Below are positions 7,702 through 13,284 of a DNA stretch of 13,284 nucleotides, in pieces. The notes below the pieces were generated by a model. It did no database searches and had not been told where the DNA came from. It saw nothing but the letters and a program-made list of their open reading frames with translations. Position 1 is the stretch's first letter. The number at the start of each line of letters is the position of its first letter. The position numbers were made by a program, and so were the translations under genes. The DNA lies in the NCBI GenBank assembly GCA_003511945.1, contig DOJA01000265.1, positions 2,728 through 16,011 of the forward strand, read 5' to 3'. Origin of the DNA: Phycisphaerales bacterium. GTDB taxonomy: Bacteria; Planctomycetota; Phycisphaerae; Phycisphaerales; UBA1924.

Positions 7702-7892
7702 TCTTCATCATCCTGCCCATCGCGCTGGCGCTGGGGGCCATCGCGGTCGTCGCCTTCATTCTCGCGGTCCGCCGGGGGCAGTTCGACGACCTTGACACCC
7801 CGCCGATGCGGATCGTGTTCGACGACGAGGCTCACCCGAGGGCGGGCGGGTCACAGCGCCGCGATCGTCCGCACGAACCGCAGGGCCAGTGA
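7692..7892 (+). CDS. ccoS: cbb3 oxidase maturation protein CcoS
   Basis: This 66-residue protein has one TM helix (about 4-24) followed by the CcoS signature RRGQFDDLDTPPMRIVFDDE and a basic, Gln/Arg-rich tail. CcoS is needed for cofactor insertion (heme b and CuB) into CcoN in the species studied. The start is ambiguous. GTG at 7692 gives the usual distance from start to GQFDDLD and overlaps ccoI by 10 nt. GTG at 7698 would overlap the ccoI stop as GTGA, as at other junctions here. I chose 7692 because its N-terminus (MSVIFIILPIA) has the family's usual spacing. The 3' end overlaps the convergent minus-strand gene by 42 nt. Confidence 0.9.
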   Translation: MSVIFIILPIALALGAIAVVAFILAVRRGQFDDLDTPPMRIVFDDEAHPRAGGSQRRDRPHEPQGQ

Positions 7893-8207
7893 CACGATCC
7901 GCGACGCGTCCGCCGCCCCGCGCGCGTCCTTGAGCAGTTGGGCGCGGGCCGCGCGCGTCGCCTCGAAGTCGTACCCCGGCTCGACCGCCCGCACCGGCCC
8001 CAGCGCCGCTCGCGCGGCCCGTTCGATCTCCGAGGCGTCCTCCTCGAACGACTCGAGCAGGCGCCCCTGCGTGTCGATGACCGCCTGGGCGTGGGCCAGT
8101 TCCGCGAGCGCCGCGCGGATCAGCGCCCGTTCATCCGTCGTCAGCGGGCGCAGCGGGTCGCCCTCCAGCAGCGAGGCCAGTCCGTCGGTCTGGGTGTCCT
8201 GGTTCAT
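7851..8207 (-). CDS. Hypothetical small helical protein
   Basis: I do not recognise this 118-residue protein. It has no Cys, no TM segment and no signal peptide. It is rich in Ala, Arg, Glu and Leu, and a largely helical, possibly coiled-coil stretch (about 24-75) contains ERALIRAALAELAHAQAVID and SFEEDASEIERAARAAL. A cytoplasmic helical protein is likely. The start ATG overlaps the stop of the upstream lipoprotein gene as ATGA (8204-8207), which argues that both are real and co-translated. The last 42 nt overlap the 3' end of ccoS on the other strand. The function is unknown. Confidence 0.6.
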   Translation of the reverse strand: MNQDTQTDGLASLLEGDPLRPLTTDERALIRAALAELAHAQAVIDTQGRLLESFEEDASEIERAARAALGPVRAVEPGYDFEATRAARAQLLKDARGAADASRIVSLALRFVRTIAAL

Positions 8208-8926
8208 GGGCGGGGCTCCTCGTTGGGGGCCAGCAGGTCTTCGATCAGTTCAGACGCCAGGCGGCGCTCGGCCTCGTCGTCGATTCGAGCGAGCACCGCC
8301 CGCTCCCACAGCACGCGGGCCGCGCTGGCGCCAGCGTCGTCGAGCCCGGGCGCCCTCGCCGAGGCATCGAGCAGCGCGCCCGACGACTCCAGTGCGTCCC
8401 GCGCGATGCTCCGCACCGCCGCCGCCCGTTCGTCCAGGGCGCGCAGCAGCGCCGCCGCGAGCTCGTCGAACTGGCGGACGGCGCCGAGGCGCGCCAGGAG
8501 TTCCAGGCGTGTGCCGCGCCGCGTCGCCATCCGCGCCGCGAGGGCGTAGTCGCCCAGCAGCATCGCCGCCCCTTGCGGAGTGAGGCGCCCGGCGCGGATG
8601 TCGTCGATCAGCGCATTGCCGACCGCGGGATCGGCAAGGTCCGTTTCGAGCCGGGCGCTGTCGGCCTCGCCCGCGCCGCTCAGGTACCCCCGCGCGATGA
8701 AGGAGCGGTGGATCGATCCGGTCAGCATGGTCCGGCGGACCGCGATCAGCGCCTCCGCCTGCGCGCGGAGCAGCCCGGCGTCCTCCTCCCCGGCGCGGGC
8801 CAGTCGCTCAACCGCGTCCCGTTGCGACTCCAGCGCCGGGCGGGCGTCGTGCAGACTCAGGCACCCGGCCGGCGCCATCAGGGCCATGGCGAGCGCCACC
8901 GGGACGGTTCCTCGTGGGGTGTTCAT
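8204..8926 (-). CDS. Hypothetical lipoprotein, helical
   Basis: The protein has 240 residues from ATG at 8926. The N-terminus is a short basic stretch (MNTPR) and a hydrophobic core ending APAGC, with the cysteine at residue 22. This is a plausible lipoprotein signal, although Pro at -3 is not canonical. The mature part is Ala/Leu/Arg/Glu-rich, predicted mostly helical, and has no further cysteines. I recognise no domain. The frame stays open upstream to about 9010, but that part is Arg/Cys-rich and would bury the signal peptide, so 8926 is preferred. The stop overlaps the start of the downstream small gene (ATGA). The protein may be a periplasmic, membrane-anchored partner of that product, but this is inference from coupling only. 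Confidence 0.62.
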   Translation of the reverse strand: MNTPRGTVPVALAMALMAPAGCLSLHDARPALESQRDAVERLARAGEEDAGLLRAQAEALIAVRRTMLTGSIHRSFIARGYLSGAGEADSARLETDLADPAVGNALIDDIRAGRLTPQGAAMLLGDYALAARMATRRGTRLELLARLGAVRQFDELAAALLRALDERAAAVRSIARDALESSGALLDASARAPGLDDAGASAARVLWERAVLARIDDEAERRLASELIEDLLAPNEEPRP

Positions 8927-8972
8927 GCCCCAACGATGTCGCGGGCGTTGAGCCGGACAAGCGCAGTGACCG

Positions 8973-8988
8973 GCTCCGCGCGCGGAGC
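8973..8988. repeat. Perfect 16-bp palindrome
   Basis: GCTCCGCGCGCGGAGC is its own reverse complement. It lies in the gap between the lipoprotein gene start (8926) and the dus stop (9030), three bases from the parS-like site. It could be a regulator site or a hairpin at the 3' end of the dus transcript. There is no T-run. In such GC-rich DNA a palindrome of this size is notable but not decisive. Confidence 0.5.
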
Positions 8989-8991
8989 GAG

Positions 8992-9007
8992 TGTTCCATG
9001 TGGAACA
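8992..9007. promoter_or_regulatory. parS-like ParB-binding palindrome (candidate)
   Basis: TGTTCCATGTGGAACA has two perfect 7-bp arms (TGTTCCA/TGGAACA) around a central TG. The widespread chromosomal parS consensus is TGTTNCACGTGNAACA, so the only departure is C to T in the central CG. It is intergenic, 65 bases upstream of the lipoprotein gene start and 22 bases downstream of the dus stop. No parA or parB gene is in the window. A genuine but degenerate parS, or the operator of another regulator, are both possible. Confidence 0.5.
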
Positions 9008-9012
9008 CATCC

Positions 9013-9028
9013 CGCGCCGGCGCGCGCC
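9013..9028. repeat. Overlapping GC-only palindromes after dus (possible weak terminator)
   Basis: CGCGCCGGCGCG (9013-9024) and GGCGCGCGCC (9019-9028) are overlapping perfect palindromes directly after the dus stop on the minus strand. They could fold as a stable hairpin at the transcript end. No U-tract follows, so intrinsic termination is uncertain. Confidence 0.3.
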
Positions 9029-9029
9029 G

Positions 9030-9821
9030 TCAGGTCAACAGCGCCGGTTCGGGGACCGCTGGCGCGTACTCCTCGTCGAGCACGCGGCGCCAGCCGTCGA
9101 TCGACTCCACCGCGATGAAGCGCCGGCGCACCTCTTCGGCGCGGGGGTGATGGGCCGCGAAGCGGACGCCGAACTTGCGCATCATGAGCGACGCGCCGCC
9201 CTCGCCGTTGACCGCGACGGACAGGTCGAAGTGCTCGCGAAGGACGGCCCGCTGCTCGTCGAGCGTGGGCGGCGCCGGCGGCGCGCCGTCCATCATGGCT
9301 CGCGCCTGGCGGAAGATCCACGGGTTCCCGATGCATCCCCGCGCGACGCTCACCGCCTGCACGCCCGTGTACGCGAGCATGCGGAAGATGTCGCGCACCT
9401 CCCAGACATCGCCCGAGCCGAAGACCAGTCGCCCGGGGCGGGCGCGGACGAGGTCGCGGAGGAAGGTCCAGCGCGAGGGGCCGACATACTTCTGCTCGAC
9501 GGTGCGCCCGTGGACGGTGGTCCAGGCGCAGCCCAGGTCGAAGAGGGCGTCGAAGATGCGGTAGAAGTTCCGCTCGGCCTGCGGGCTGTCGTCGCTGCCG
9601 CGCCGGAGTTTGACGGTGACGGGGATCGACTCGGGCACCGCGGCGCGGACGGCGCGGAGGATGTCGATGGCGCCCTCGGGCTCGCGCAGCCAGTGCCCGC
9701 CCCGCGCCTTGGCGCTGATCTTCCTGACCGGGCAGGCGAGGTTGATGTCGATGGCGGAGAAGGTGCGGGGAGCTACGGAGGGGTCTGGGGTCTGGGGACT
9801 GGGGACTGGGATTCTCACCAT
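9030..9821 (-). CDS. tRNA-dihydrouridine synthase, N-terminally truncated (possible pseudogene)
   Basis: Dus enzymes reduce uridine to dihydrouridine in tRNA, using FMN and NADPH. The part downstream of base 9761 is clearly Dus. It has DINLACPVRK with the catalytic-type cysteine (9732-9734), KARGG, VTVKLRRG, the phosphate and FMN-binding HGRTVEQKY, FGSGDVW, and VARGCIGNPW. A C-terminal helical part ends at 9030. The first 85-100 residues of a normal enzyme are missing (barrel strands with the APM and Q-x-x-G motifs). In their place is a peptide encoded by the GGGGNCT repeat (9780-9810). None of the three minus frames between 9761 and the tsaB stop at 9939 carries the missing part, and the space is too small for it. 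ATG at 9821 is the nearest start, without a convincing Shine-Dalgarno; GTG at 9899 is an alternative. The product probably cannot bind FMN normally. Confidence 0.8.
   Translation of the reverse strand: MVRIPVPSPQTPDPSVAPRTFSAIDINLACPVRKISAKARGGHWLREPEGAIDILRAVRAAVPESIPVTVKLRRGSDDSPQAERNFYRIFDALFDLGCAWTTVHGRTVEQKYVGPSRWTFLRDLVRARPGRLVFGSGDVWEVRDIFRMLAYTGVQAVSVARGCIGNPWIFRQARAMMDGAPPAPPTLDEQRAVLREHFDLSVAVNGEGGASLMMRKFGVRFAAHHPRAEEVRRRFIAVESIDGWRRVLDEEYAPAVPEPALLT
9780..9810 (+). repeat. GGGGNCT heptad tandem repeat
   Basis: There are two GGGGTCT units, then two GGGGACT units, then GGG. Five G-tracts of 3-4 bases with 3-base loops make this a textbook G-quadruplex-forming array on the + strand. 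It falls exactly where the recognisable dus coding sequence stops. Confidence 0.85.
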
Positions 9822-9908
9822 CGGGCGCCCCGGCCAGCGAGCGCAACGAGTCGGCCGGGCGTGCGCCACCCCATCTCCCGCGCTGCCTCTGTGCCCCACT
9901 GCTTCATT

Positions 9909-9940
9909 GGCGCTCTGGCGCTCTGGCGCTCTGGCGCTTT
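9909..9940. repeat. 8-bp tandem repeat (GGCGCTCT) x 4
   Basis: There are three exact GGCGCTCT units and a fourth variant, GGCGCTTT. The tsaB stop codon (9939-9941) begins inside the last unit. A neighbouring CCGTCCCC-type repeat (about 9948-9967) encodes the last residues of TsaB. Confidence 0.85.
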
Positions 9941-10682
9941 ATCGCTCCGTCCCCCCGTCCCCCCGCCCCTCCGGGTGCAGCACCCGCCACTTCGTCACCG
10001 CCTCCGGCTCCCGGGGGTAAATCGGCACCAGCGCCAACGGGTCCGTCGGCGCCAGACCCTCCCCCGCCTCGATCACCGCCAGGGCATCGAACCTGGGCGA
10101 TTCAACGACAGTCCCCTCCGCGATCACTCCCCGCTCGCGGAGAACCCCCGCCAGCCGCGGGTCTGCGATCACCGCCGCCGGCGCGCCGGGCGGCAACCCC
10201 TCGAAGATCTCGCCGAACTTGACGCATGCGCTCCCCGCCGAGGCGCCGCCCGGGTCGAACCGTGCGCACCAGACCGTCTCGTGCTTCCAGGCCAGCAGCA
10301 CGCACACCCACCGCCCGCGCGCACCGAAGCGGCACCGGAGCGCCGCAGTCGTCGGCACCCCGACGCACCGCGAGCCGGTCACCTCCGCCAGCGCCTTGGC
10401 GGTGACGCAGGCGATGCGCAGCCCGGTAAACCCTCCCGGACCCACACTCACCGCAATCTCCCCCAGCTCAGTCGGCGATCGCCCCGCGCGAGCGAACAGC
10501 CGAGCGATCGCGGACATCACATCGTCGTCCCGTTCCGAGGCGGGCGCCAGCCGCTCCATGGCGATGGGCCGGAGCCCCTCGGCATCCCGCTGAGCCAGCG
10601 CGACCCCGCCATGGAACCCCCCGGGGCCTTTGTCCGGGTTGCTGTTCTCGATCCCCAGGATCAGCGTCGGCACATGGGGCAC
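9939..10682 (-). CDS. tsaB: tRNA threonylcarbamoyladenosine biosynthesis protein TsaB
   Basis: The protein has up to 247 residues and belongs to the TsaB (YeaZ) family, the non-catalytic partner of TsaD in making the t6A modification at tRNA position 37. The ASKHA-type fold is shown by the first strand LILGIENSN, the signature VGPGGFTGLR (80-89), the following TAKALAEVTG helix, and the C-terminal PIYPREPEAVTKW. The common IDTS motif is replaced by IENSN with a longer first hairpin (residues 11-28). The last eight or so residues (GRGDGGTER) are encoded by a simple repeat and are probably non-essential. The first possible start is GTG at 10682; GTG at 10673 is equally plausible, and neither has a good Shine-Dalgarno. 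Its neighbour dus also concerns tRNA modification. Confidence 0.88.
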   Translation of the reverse strand: MPHVPTLILGIENSNPDKGPGGFHGGVALAQRDAEGLRPIAMERLAPASERDDDVMSAIARLFARAGRSPTELGEIAVSVGPGGFTGLRIACVTAKALAEVTGSRCVGVPTTAALRCRFGARGRWVCVLLAWKHETVWCARFDPGGASAGSACVKFGEIFEGLPPGAPAAVIADPRLAGVLRERGVIAEGTVVESPRFDALAVIEAGEGLAPTDPLALVPIYPREPEAVTKWRVLHPEGRGDGGTER

Positions 10683-10750
10683 CGGCTGAGTCTACTGGCC
10701 ACTCCGGGAGCGCCCGGCCCGGCGCGCCCCACCCGGGCTTCCTGGGTTCC

Positions 10751-10804
10751 GGGGGATCTGGGGATGCGGGGTTCCGGGGGGGGGGGGTCCGGGGGTCCGG
10801 GGGC
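10751..10804 (+). repeat. G-tract-rich low-complexity region with a 12-G homopolymer
   Basis: Successive G-tracts of 4-12 bases are separated by ATCT, ATGC, TTCC, TCC and TCC. The longest is a run of 12 G at 10776-10787. It is G-quadruplex-prone and lies in the 214-bp divergent region (10683-10896) between tsaB (-) and the zinc-ribbon gene (+). I could not assign a promoter there with confidence. Confidence 0.8.
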
Positions 10805-10846
10805 GGATTCTGAGGGAACCGCCCGAACGGACCGATGCGTACACTG

Positions 10847-10872
10847 TCGGCCTGTCGGTCGGCATAGGCCGA
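10847..10872. promoter_or_regulatory. Inverted repeat before the zinc-ribbon gene
   Basis: TCGGCCT (10847-10853) and AGGCCGA (10866-10872) form a 7-bp stem with a 12-base loop, ending 24 bases before the ATG at 10897. The loop and left arm also hold repeated GTCGG units. It may be an operator or a 5' UTR hairpin. No regulator is known. Confidence 0.35.
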
Positions 10873-10896
10873 TCACCGCCGCGGGGGCCTGACTCC

Positions 10897-11295
10897 ATGC
10901 ACCAATCGACTCGCCGCGACACCCCGCGCCCCTCCCGCTTCACTTGGCTGGGGCGGATGCGTCTGCGGCTGATCATCTTCGTCATTGGGATCCCGCTGGC
11001 GGCCTTCGGCGCCATCTCCTTCGGCCCTGGCTGGCTGGCGCTGCCGATCGTGGGCGTCGCGGTGGCGGTGGTCTCCGTCAGCGTGAACAAGCTGGCTCAG
11101 CGCCTCGCGCACCCCGTGTGCTGGACCTGCGGACACGACCTCTCCTCGCTCACGCCCCACGACCTGGGCGTCGTGTGCCCGTCGTGCGGCTCACTGAACC
11201 AGCATTCGCTTTCGAACGCCCTCGCCCTGGCGCTGCCCGACGACGACCAGGACGATCCGGGCGACGACGCCGACAGGCCCTCACAGCCCGCCTGA
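10897..11295 (+). CDS. Hypothetical two-TM protein with zinc ribbon
   Basis: The protein has 132 residues. The N-terminus is basic (about 1-20), followed by two TM helices (about 22-42 and 46-64). A cytoplasmic zinc-ribbon-like module has CWTCGHDLS (C75, C78) and CPSCGS (C94, C97). A very acidic tail (DDDQDDPGDDAD) ends the protein. The CxxCGxDL...CPxCG pattern is common in small planctomycete membrane proteins of unknown function. The start ATG at 10897 is the only one that keeps the basic leader, and the Shine-Dalgarno is weak. The last 15 nt overlap the convergent DUF418 gene. I assign no function beyond likely zinc binding at the membrane. Confidence 0.72.
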   Translation: MHQSTRRDTPRPSRFTWLGRMRLRLIIFVIGIPLAAFGAISFGPGWLALPIVGVAVAVVSVSVNKLAQRLAHPVCWTCGHDLSSLTPHDLGVVCPSCGSLNQHSLSNALALALPDDDQDDPGDDADRPSQPA

Positions 11296-12570
11296 GGCGC
11301 TCGCGCCGCGCCGCATGGGCTGCACCCGCCAGTAGGTCAGCGACCGCCACGCCCACTCCGCCGGCCCGAAGCGGAACCGGCGCAGCCACCAGACGCTCAG
11401 CGCCAGTTGCAGGGCCCAGACCGCGAAGACCATCCCCCACTGCCCGGCTCGATCGACCCTTCCCCACAGCCCGAACCCCCAGCCCAGGAACACCAGGCAG
11501 AAGATCATCGACTGCATCAGGTAGTTCGTCAGCGCCATGCGCCCCGCCGACGCGAGCATCGCGACGACCGTGCGCAGCGCGCCGCTCCGCCACACCAGCA
11601 TGACCACCGCGATGTGCCCCAGCGCCACGCCCACGCTGCCGGCATAGTTGAAGTGCCAATCGGACTTGAACAGGTCGACGACATTGAACCCGTGCGCCTC
11701 CGACCGCGCGGCGCCCCACCACACCAGCGGCAGCCCGACGCCGTAGCCGATCACGCCCATCAGGGCGTAGAACCGCACCGAACGCTGCGCCGACAGCACG
11801 CCCCACTTGAAGAGCGCCATGCCGATGAGCATCAGCCCCCCGGCGCGCCACAGCGTCCAGGTGAAGAAGAGGAGCGTCTGCATGAACACCGCGGTCGTCG
11901 CGTTGTGCGCGAGCCAGTCGGCGTAGGAGCCCGTGGACGCCGCCCGCTGCTCAGCGATCATCTCCGGCGTCGGCTGCCTGATGCCCTGGACCTCCGCCCA
12001 CGCCTCGTGGCCGGTGTCCCGCAGCCACTGGAACATGAACCCCTGCGCAATCGACAGGAGCACCCCGGGCGTCAGCACGGCCGCGCCGATCACCGCCAGC
12101 CACTTCGCGGGCAGCCGGCGCAGCGGGAACACCGTCATCCCGCACAACGCGTAGGACAACAGAATGTCCCCGTACCACAGCAGGTACGCGTGCGCCAGCC
12201 CGATGAGCGCCAGCCACGCGAGGCGCCGGTACATCAGCCCCGCGACCGACCGCCCGCGCGCACCGGCCCGCTCGTCCATCAGCACCAGCCCGGCTCCGAA
12301 GAGCATCGAGAAGACCGCCATCATCTTCATGTCGAAGAACAGGTGACCGATGGACCACAGCGCGCGGTCGAGGCCCTCCAGCGGCCCCAGCAGCGCCGGG
12401 TTGAAGAACTTGGCGGTCGAGTGCGCCACATGGGGCACATTCATGGGCAGGATGCCCAGGATCGCCACGCCCCGGAGAAGGTCGATCGCGCCGACGCGCT
12501 CCAGCTCGCCTACCGGGCCGAGCCCGCCGCCCGCTGCGCCGACCCGTTCGTCCGCTCGCCCGTGAGCCAT
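11281..12570 (-). CDS. DUF418 / YeiB-like polytopic membrane protein
   Basis: This 429-residue protein has about ten hydrophobic segments. The N-terminus after a Gly-rich leader has the family start motif ERVGAIDLLRGVAILGIL and PMN. Further family features are FDMKMMAVFSMLFGAGLVL and YGDILLSYAL. In the C-terminal DUF418 domain there are FNYAGSVGVALGH, SAGRMALTNYLMQS, and a helix ending in the WWLRRFRFGPAEWAWRSL region. YeiB-type proteins are inner-membrane proteins with an acyltransferase-3-like arrangement, and their role is largely unknown. ATG at 12570 has GAGAGGG 7 nt upstream, lying inside the HAD gene, which settles the start despite a 61-nt overlap. The 3' end overlaps the zinc-ribbon gene by 15 nt. 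Confidence 0.88.
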   Translation of the reverse strand: MAHGRADERVGAAGGGLGPVGELERVGAIDLLRGVAILGILPMNVPHVAHSTAKFFNPALLGPLEGLDRALWSIGHLFFDMKMMAVFSMLFGAGLVLMDERAGARGRSVAGLMYRRLAWLALIGLAHAYLLWYGDILLSYALCGMTVFPLRRLPAKWLAVIGAAVLTPGVLLSIAQGFMFQWLRDTGHEAWAEVQGIRQPTPEMIAEQRAASTGSYADWLAHNATTAVFMQTLLFFTWTLWRAGGLMLIGMALFKWGVLSAQRSVRFYALMGVIGYGVGLPLVWWGAARSEAHGFNVVDLFKSDWHFNYAGSVGVALGHIAVVMLVWRSGALRTVVAMLASAGRMALTNYLMQSMIFCLVFLGWGFGLWGRVDRAGQWGMVFAVWALQLALSVWWLRRFRFGPAEWAWRSLTYWRVQPMRRGASASGGL

Positions 12571-13247
12571 GTGAGCGCCCTCTCGGTGTCGGTCAGGTCC
12601 GCCAGCGCGAGGTCCGCGCCGGCCCGCTCCAGATCCTCAACGCGGAAGCTGCCCGTCGCCACCCCCAGCGAGCGACAGCCGTGCGCCCGGGCGCACCCGA
12701 TGTCGTGGGGCGTGTCGCCGATCACCACCACATCCTTCGGCGACACCGCCCGACCCTTCCGCTCCGCGTACCGCTGCATCCCCACCGCCGGCAGGTGGTC
12801 CCGCGAGGGCGGATCGTGCGGAGAGTCGCACCCCCAGACCCGGATCTCGAAGTCCTCCGGCTCGATCCCCGCGGCTCGCAGCTTGATCGCTCCGGTTTCC
12901 GGGAAGTTGCCCGTCAGCAGGCCCATCGTGGCGCGGCCTTCAGCCCGCAGCGCTTCCAGCAGAACAACGACGCCCGGACACGGACGGGCGGTGTTGGCCT
13001 CGGTCAGCAGCGCCTCCAGATGGCGCCGGTAGCCCTCCCTGAAGCGCGCCATCGCGTCCGGCGTGCGGGGGTGGCCGTGGACAACCAGCAGGTCGCCGAT
13101 GATCAGCGGGTCCAGCCGCCCGGCGTACTCCACCCGCAGTTCGTCGAACGACCCACCGAACATCTCGCGCCCGGCGCGCCCCATGGCCGCAATTCCCGCC
13201 CGCGAGGTGGTGATGAGCGTCGCGTCGATGTCCCACAAGATCAGCAC
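12510..13247 (-). CDS. HAD-superfamily hydrolase (phosphoglycolate phosphatase-like)
   Basis: The protein has 245 residues and the HAD fold. Motif I is LWDIDATLI, with the nucleophile D6 and D8; the usual Gly after the second Asp is Ala. A helical cap lies at about 15-85. Motif II is LLTGN (T112), and motif IV is VVIGDTPHDI (D178, D182). It probably removes phosphate from a small organic phosphate in the cytoplasm, but the substrate cannot be told from sequence. I chose GTG at 13247 because GGGAGGG on the minus strand (13257-13264) sits 9 nt before it. TTG at 13256 is too close to that site to use it, and the frame is open to the window edge. Its 3' end overlaps the DUF418 start by 61 nt, so the two are probably one transcript. 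Confidence 0.87.
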   Translation of the reverse strand: MLILWDIDATLITTSRAGIAAMGRAGREMFGGSFDELRVEYAGRLDPLIIGDLLVVHGHPRTPDAMARFREGYRRHLEALLTEANTARPCPGVVVLLEALRAEGRATMGLLTGNFPETGAIKLRAAGIEPEDFEIRVWGCDSPHDPPSRDHLPAVGMQRYAERKGRAVSPKDVVVIGDTPHDIGCARAHGCRSLGVATGSFRVEDLERAGADLALADLTDTERALTWLTGERTNGSAQRAAGSAR

Positions 13248-13256
13248 GGATTCCAA

Positions 13257-13284
13257 CCCTCCCTGCGCCCCCCACTGCCCCCCC
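13257..13284 (-). repeat. G-rich tract upstream of the HAD gene
   Basis: Read on the minus strand this is G7, CAGT, G6, CGCA, GGG, A, GGG, running up to the window edge. The last part doubles as the Shine-Dalgarno of the HAD gene. It is the third G-tract cluster of the window at a gene boundary. Confidence 0.6.

Noticed and set aside
5847..7835. Long minus-strand open frame opposite ccoI
   Set aside because: The ccoI protein on the other strand carries every P-type ATPase motif. The minus frame is Arg/Ser/Ala-rich with no recognisable domain, as expected for the shadow of a GC-rich gene.
8927..9010. Longer N-terminus for the lipoprotein
   Set aside because: It would place an Arg/Cys-rich segment read from the palindromes before a good signal peptide.
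9780..9940. CRISPR array
   Set aside because: The repeats are 7-8 bp tandem units without spacers.
8991..10892. Long plus-strand open frame running across dus and tsaB, beginning MFHVEH
   Set aside because: Its first residues are just the parS-like palindrome translated, and the rest is antisense to two recognisable genes and crosses intergenic repeats. No domain is visible.
11407..13032. Plus-strand open frame opposite the DUF418 and HAD genes
   Set aside because: It is rich in His, Arg, Pro and Gln with no motif, and both minus-strand genes have clear family signatures.

Overview
The window is a GC-rich bacterial chromosome segment. It most resembles a Planctomycetota genome, probably of the Phycisphaerae type. 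I infer this from the fused cbb3 oxidase subunits, the unusual TsaB (IENSN start motif) and Dus sequences, and the extreme GC content with C/G-ending codons. No rRNA or other taxonomic marker is present, so the phylum call is an inference from family knowledge.

Positions 1-7892 (+ strand) hold a nearly complete cbb3-type (high oxygen affinity) cytochrome c oxidase locus. In order it carries the 3' part of a fused ccoNO gene, ccoQ, ccoP, ccoG, fixH/ccoH, a COG2836 (TauE/SafE/DsbD_2-like) membrane protein, the copper-exporting P-type ATPase ccoI/fixI, and ccoS. Most junctions overlap (GTGA, ATGA or 10-14 nt), which indicates one tightly coupled transcription unit. The structural subunits (NO, Q, P) form the heme-copper oxidase. 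CcoG, CcoI, CcoS, CcoH and probably the COG2836 protein handle copper supply and assembly. The CcoP here has one heme c site, not the canonical two. The only real gap in the cluster (ccoG-ccoH) holds a nested palindrome.

Positions 7851-9010 (- strand) hold an ATGA-coupled pair: a probable lipoprotein of unknown function followed by a small helical protein. Its 3' end overlaps ccoS head-on by 42 nt. Upstream of the pair are two adjacent palindromes, one of them a close match to the chromosomal parS (ParB-binding) consensus.

Positions 9030-10682 (- strand) hold a tRNA-dihydrouridine synthase gene whose N-terminal third is missing, and upstream of it a complete tsaB (t6A tRNA modification). The junction is packed with simple tandem repeats, including a GGGGNCT heptad array. 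Both genes concern tRNA modification.

Positions 10683-13284 hold a G-tract-rich divergent intergenic region, a small two-TM zinc-ribbon protein (+), a DUF418/YeiB-like polytopic membrane protein (-), and a HAD-family hydrolase (-) that overlaps the DUF418 start. A third G-rich tract sits upstream of the HAD gene at the window edge. I saw no tRNA, rRNA, CRISPR array, transposase or phage gene, and no gene-free stretch over 300 bases.
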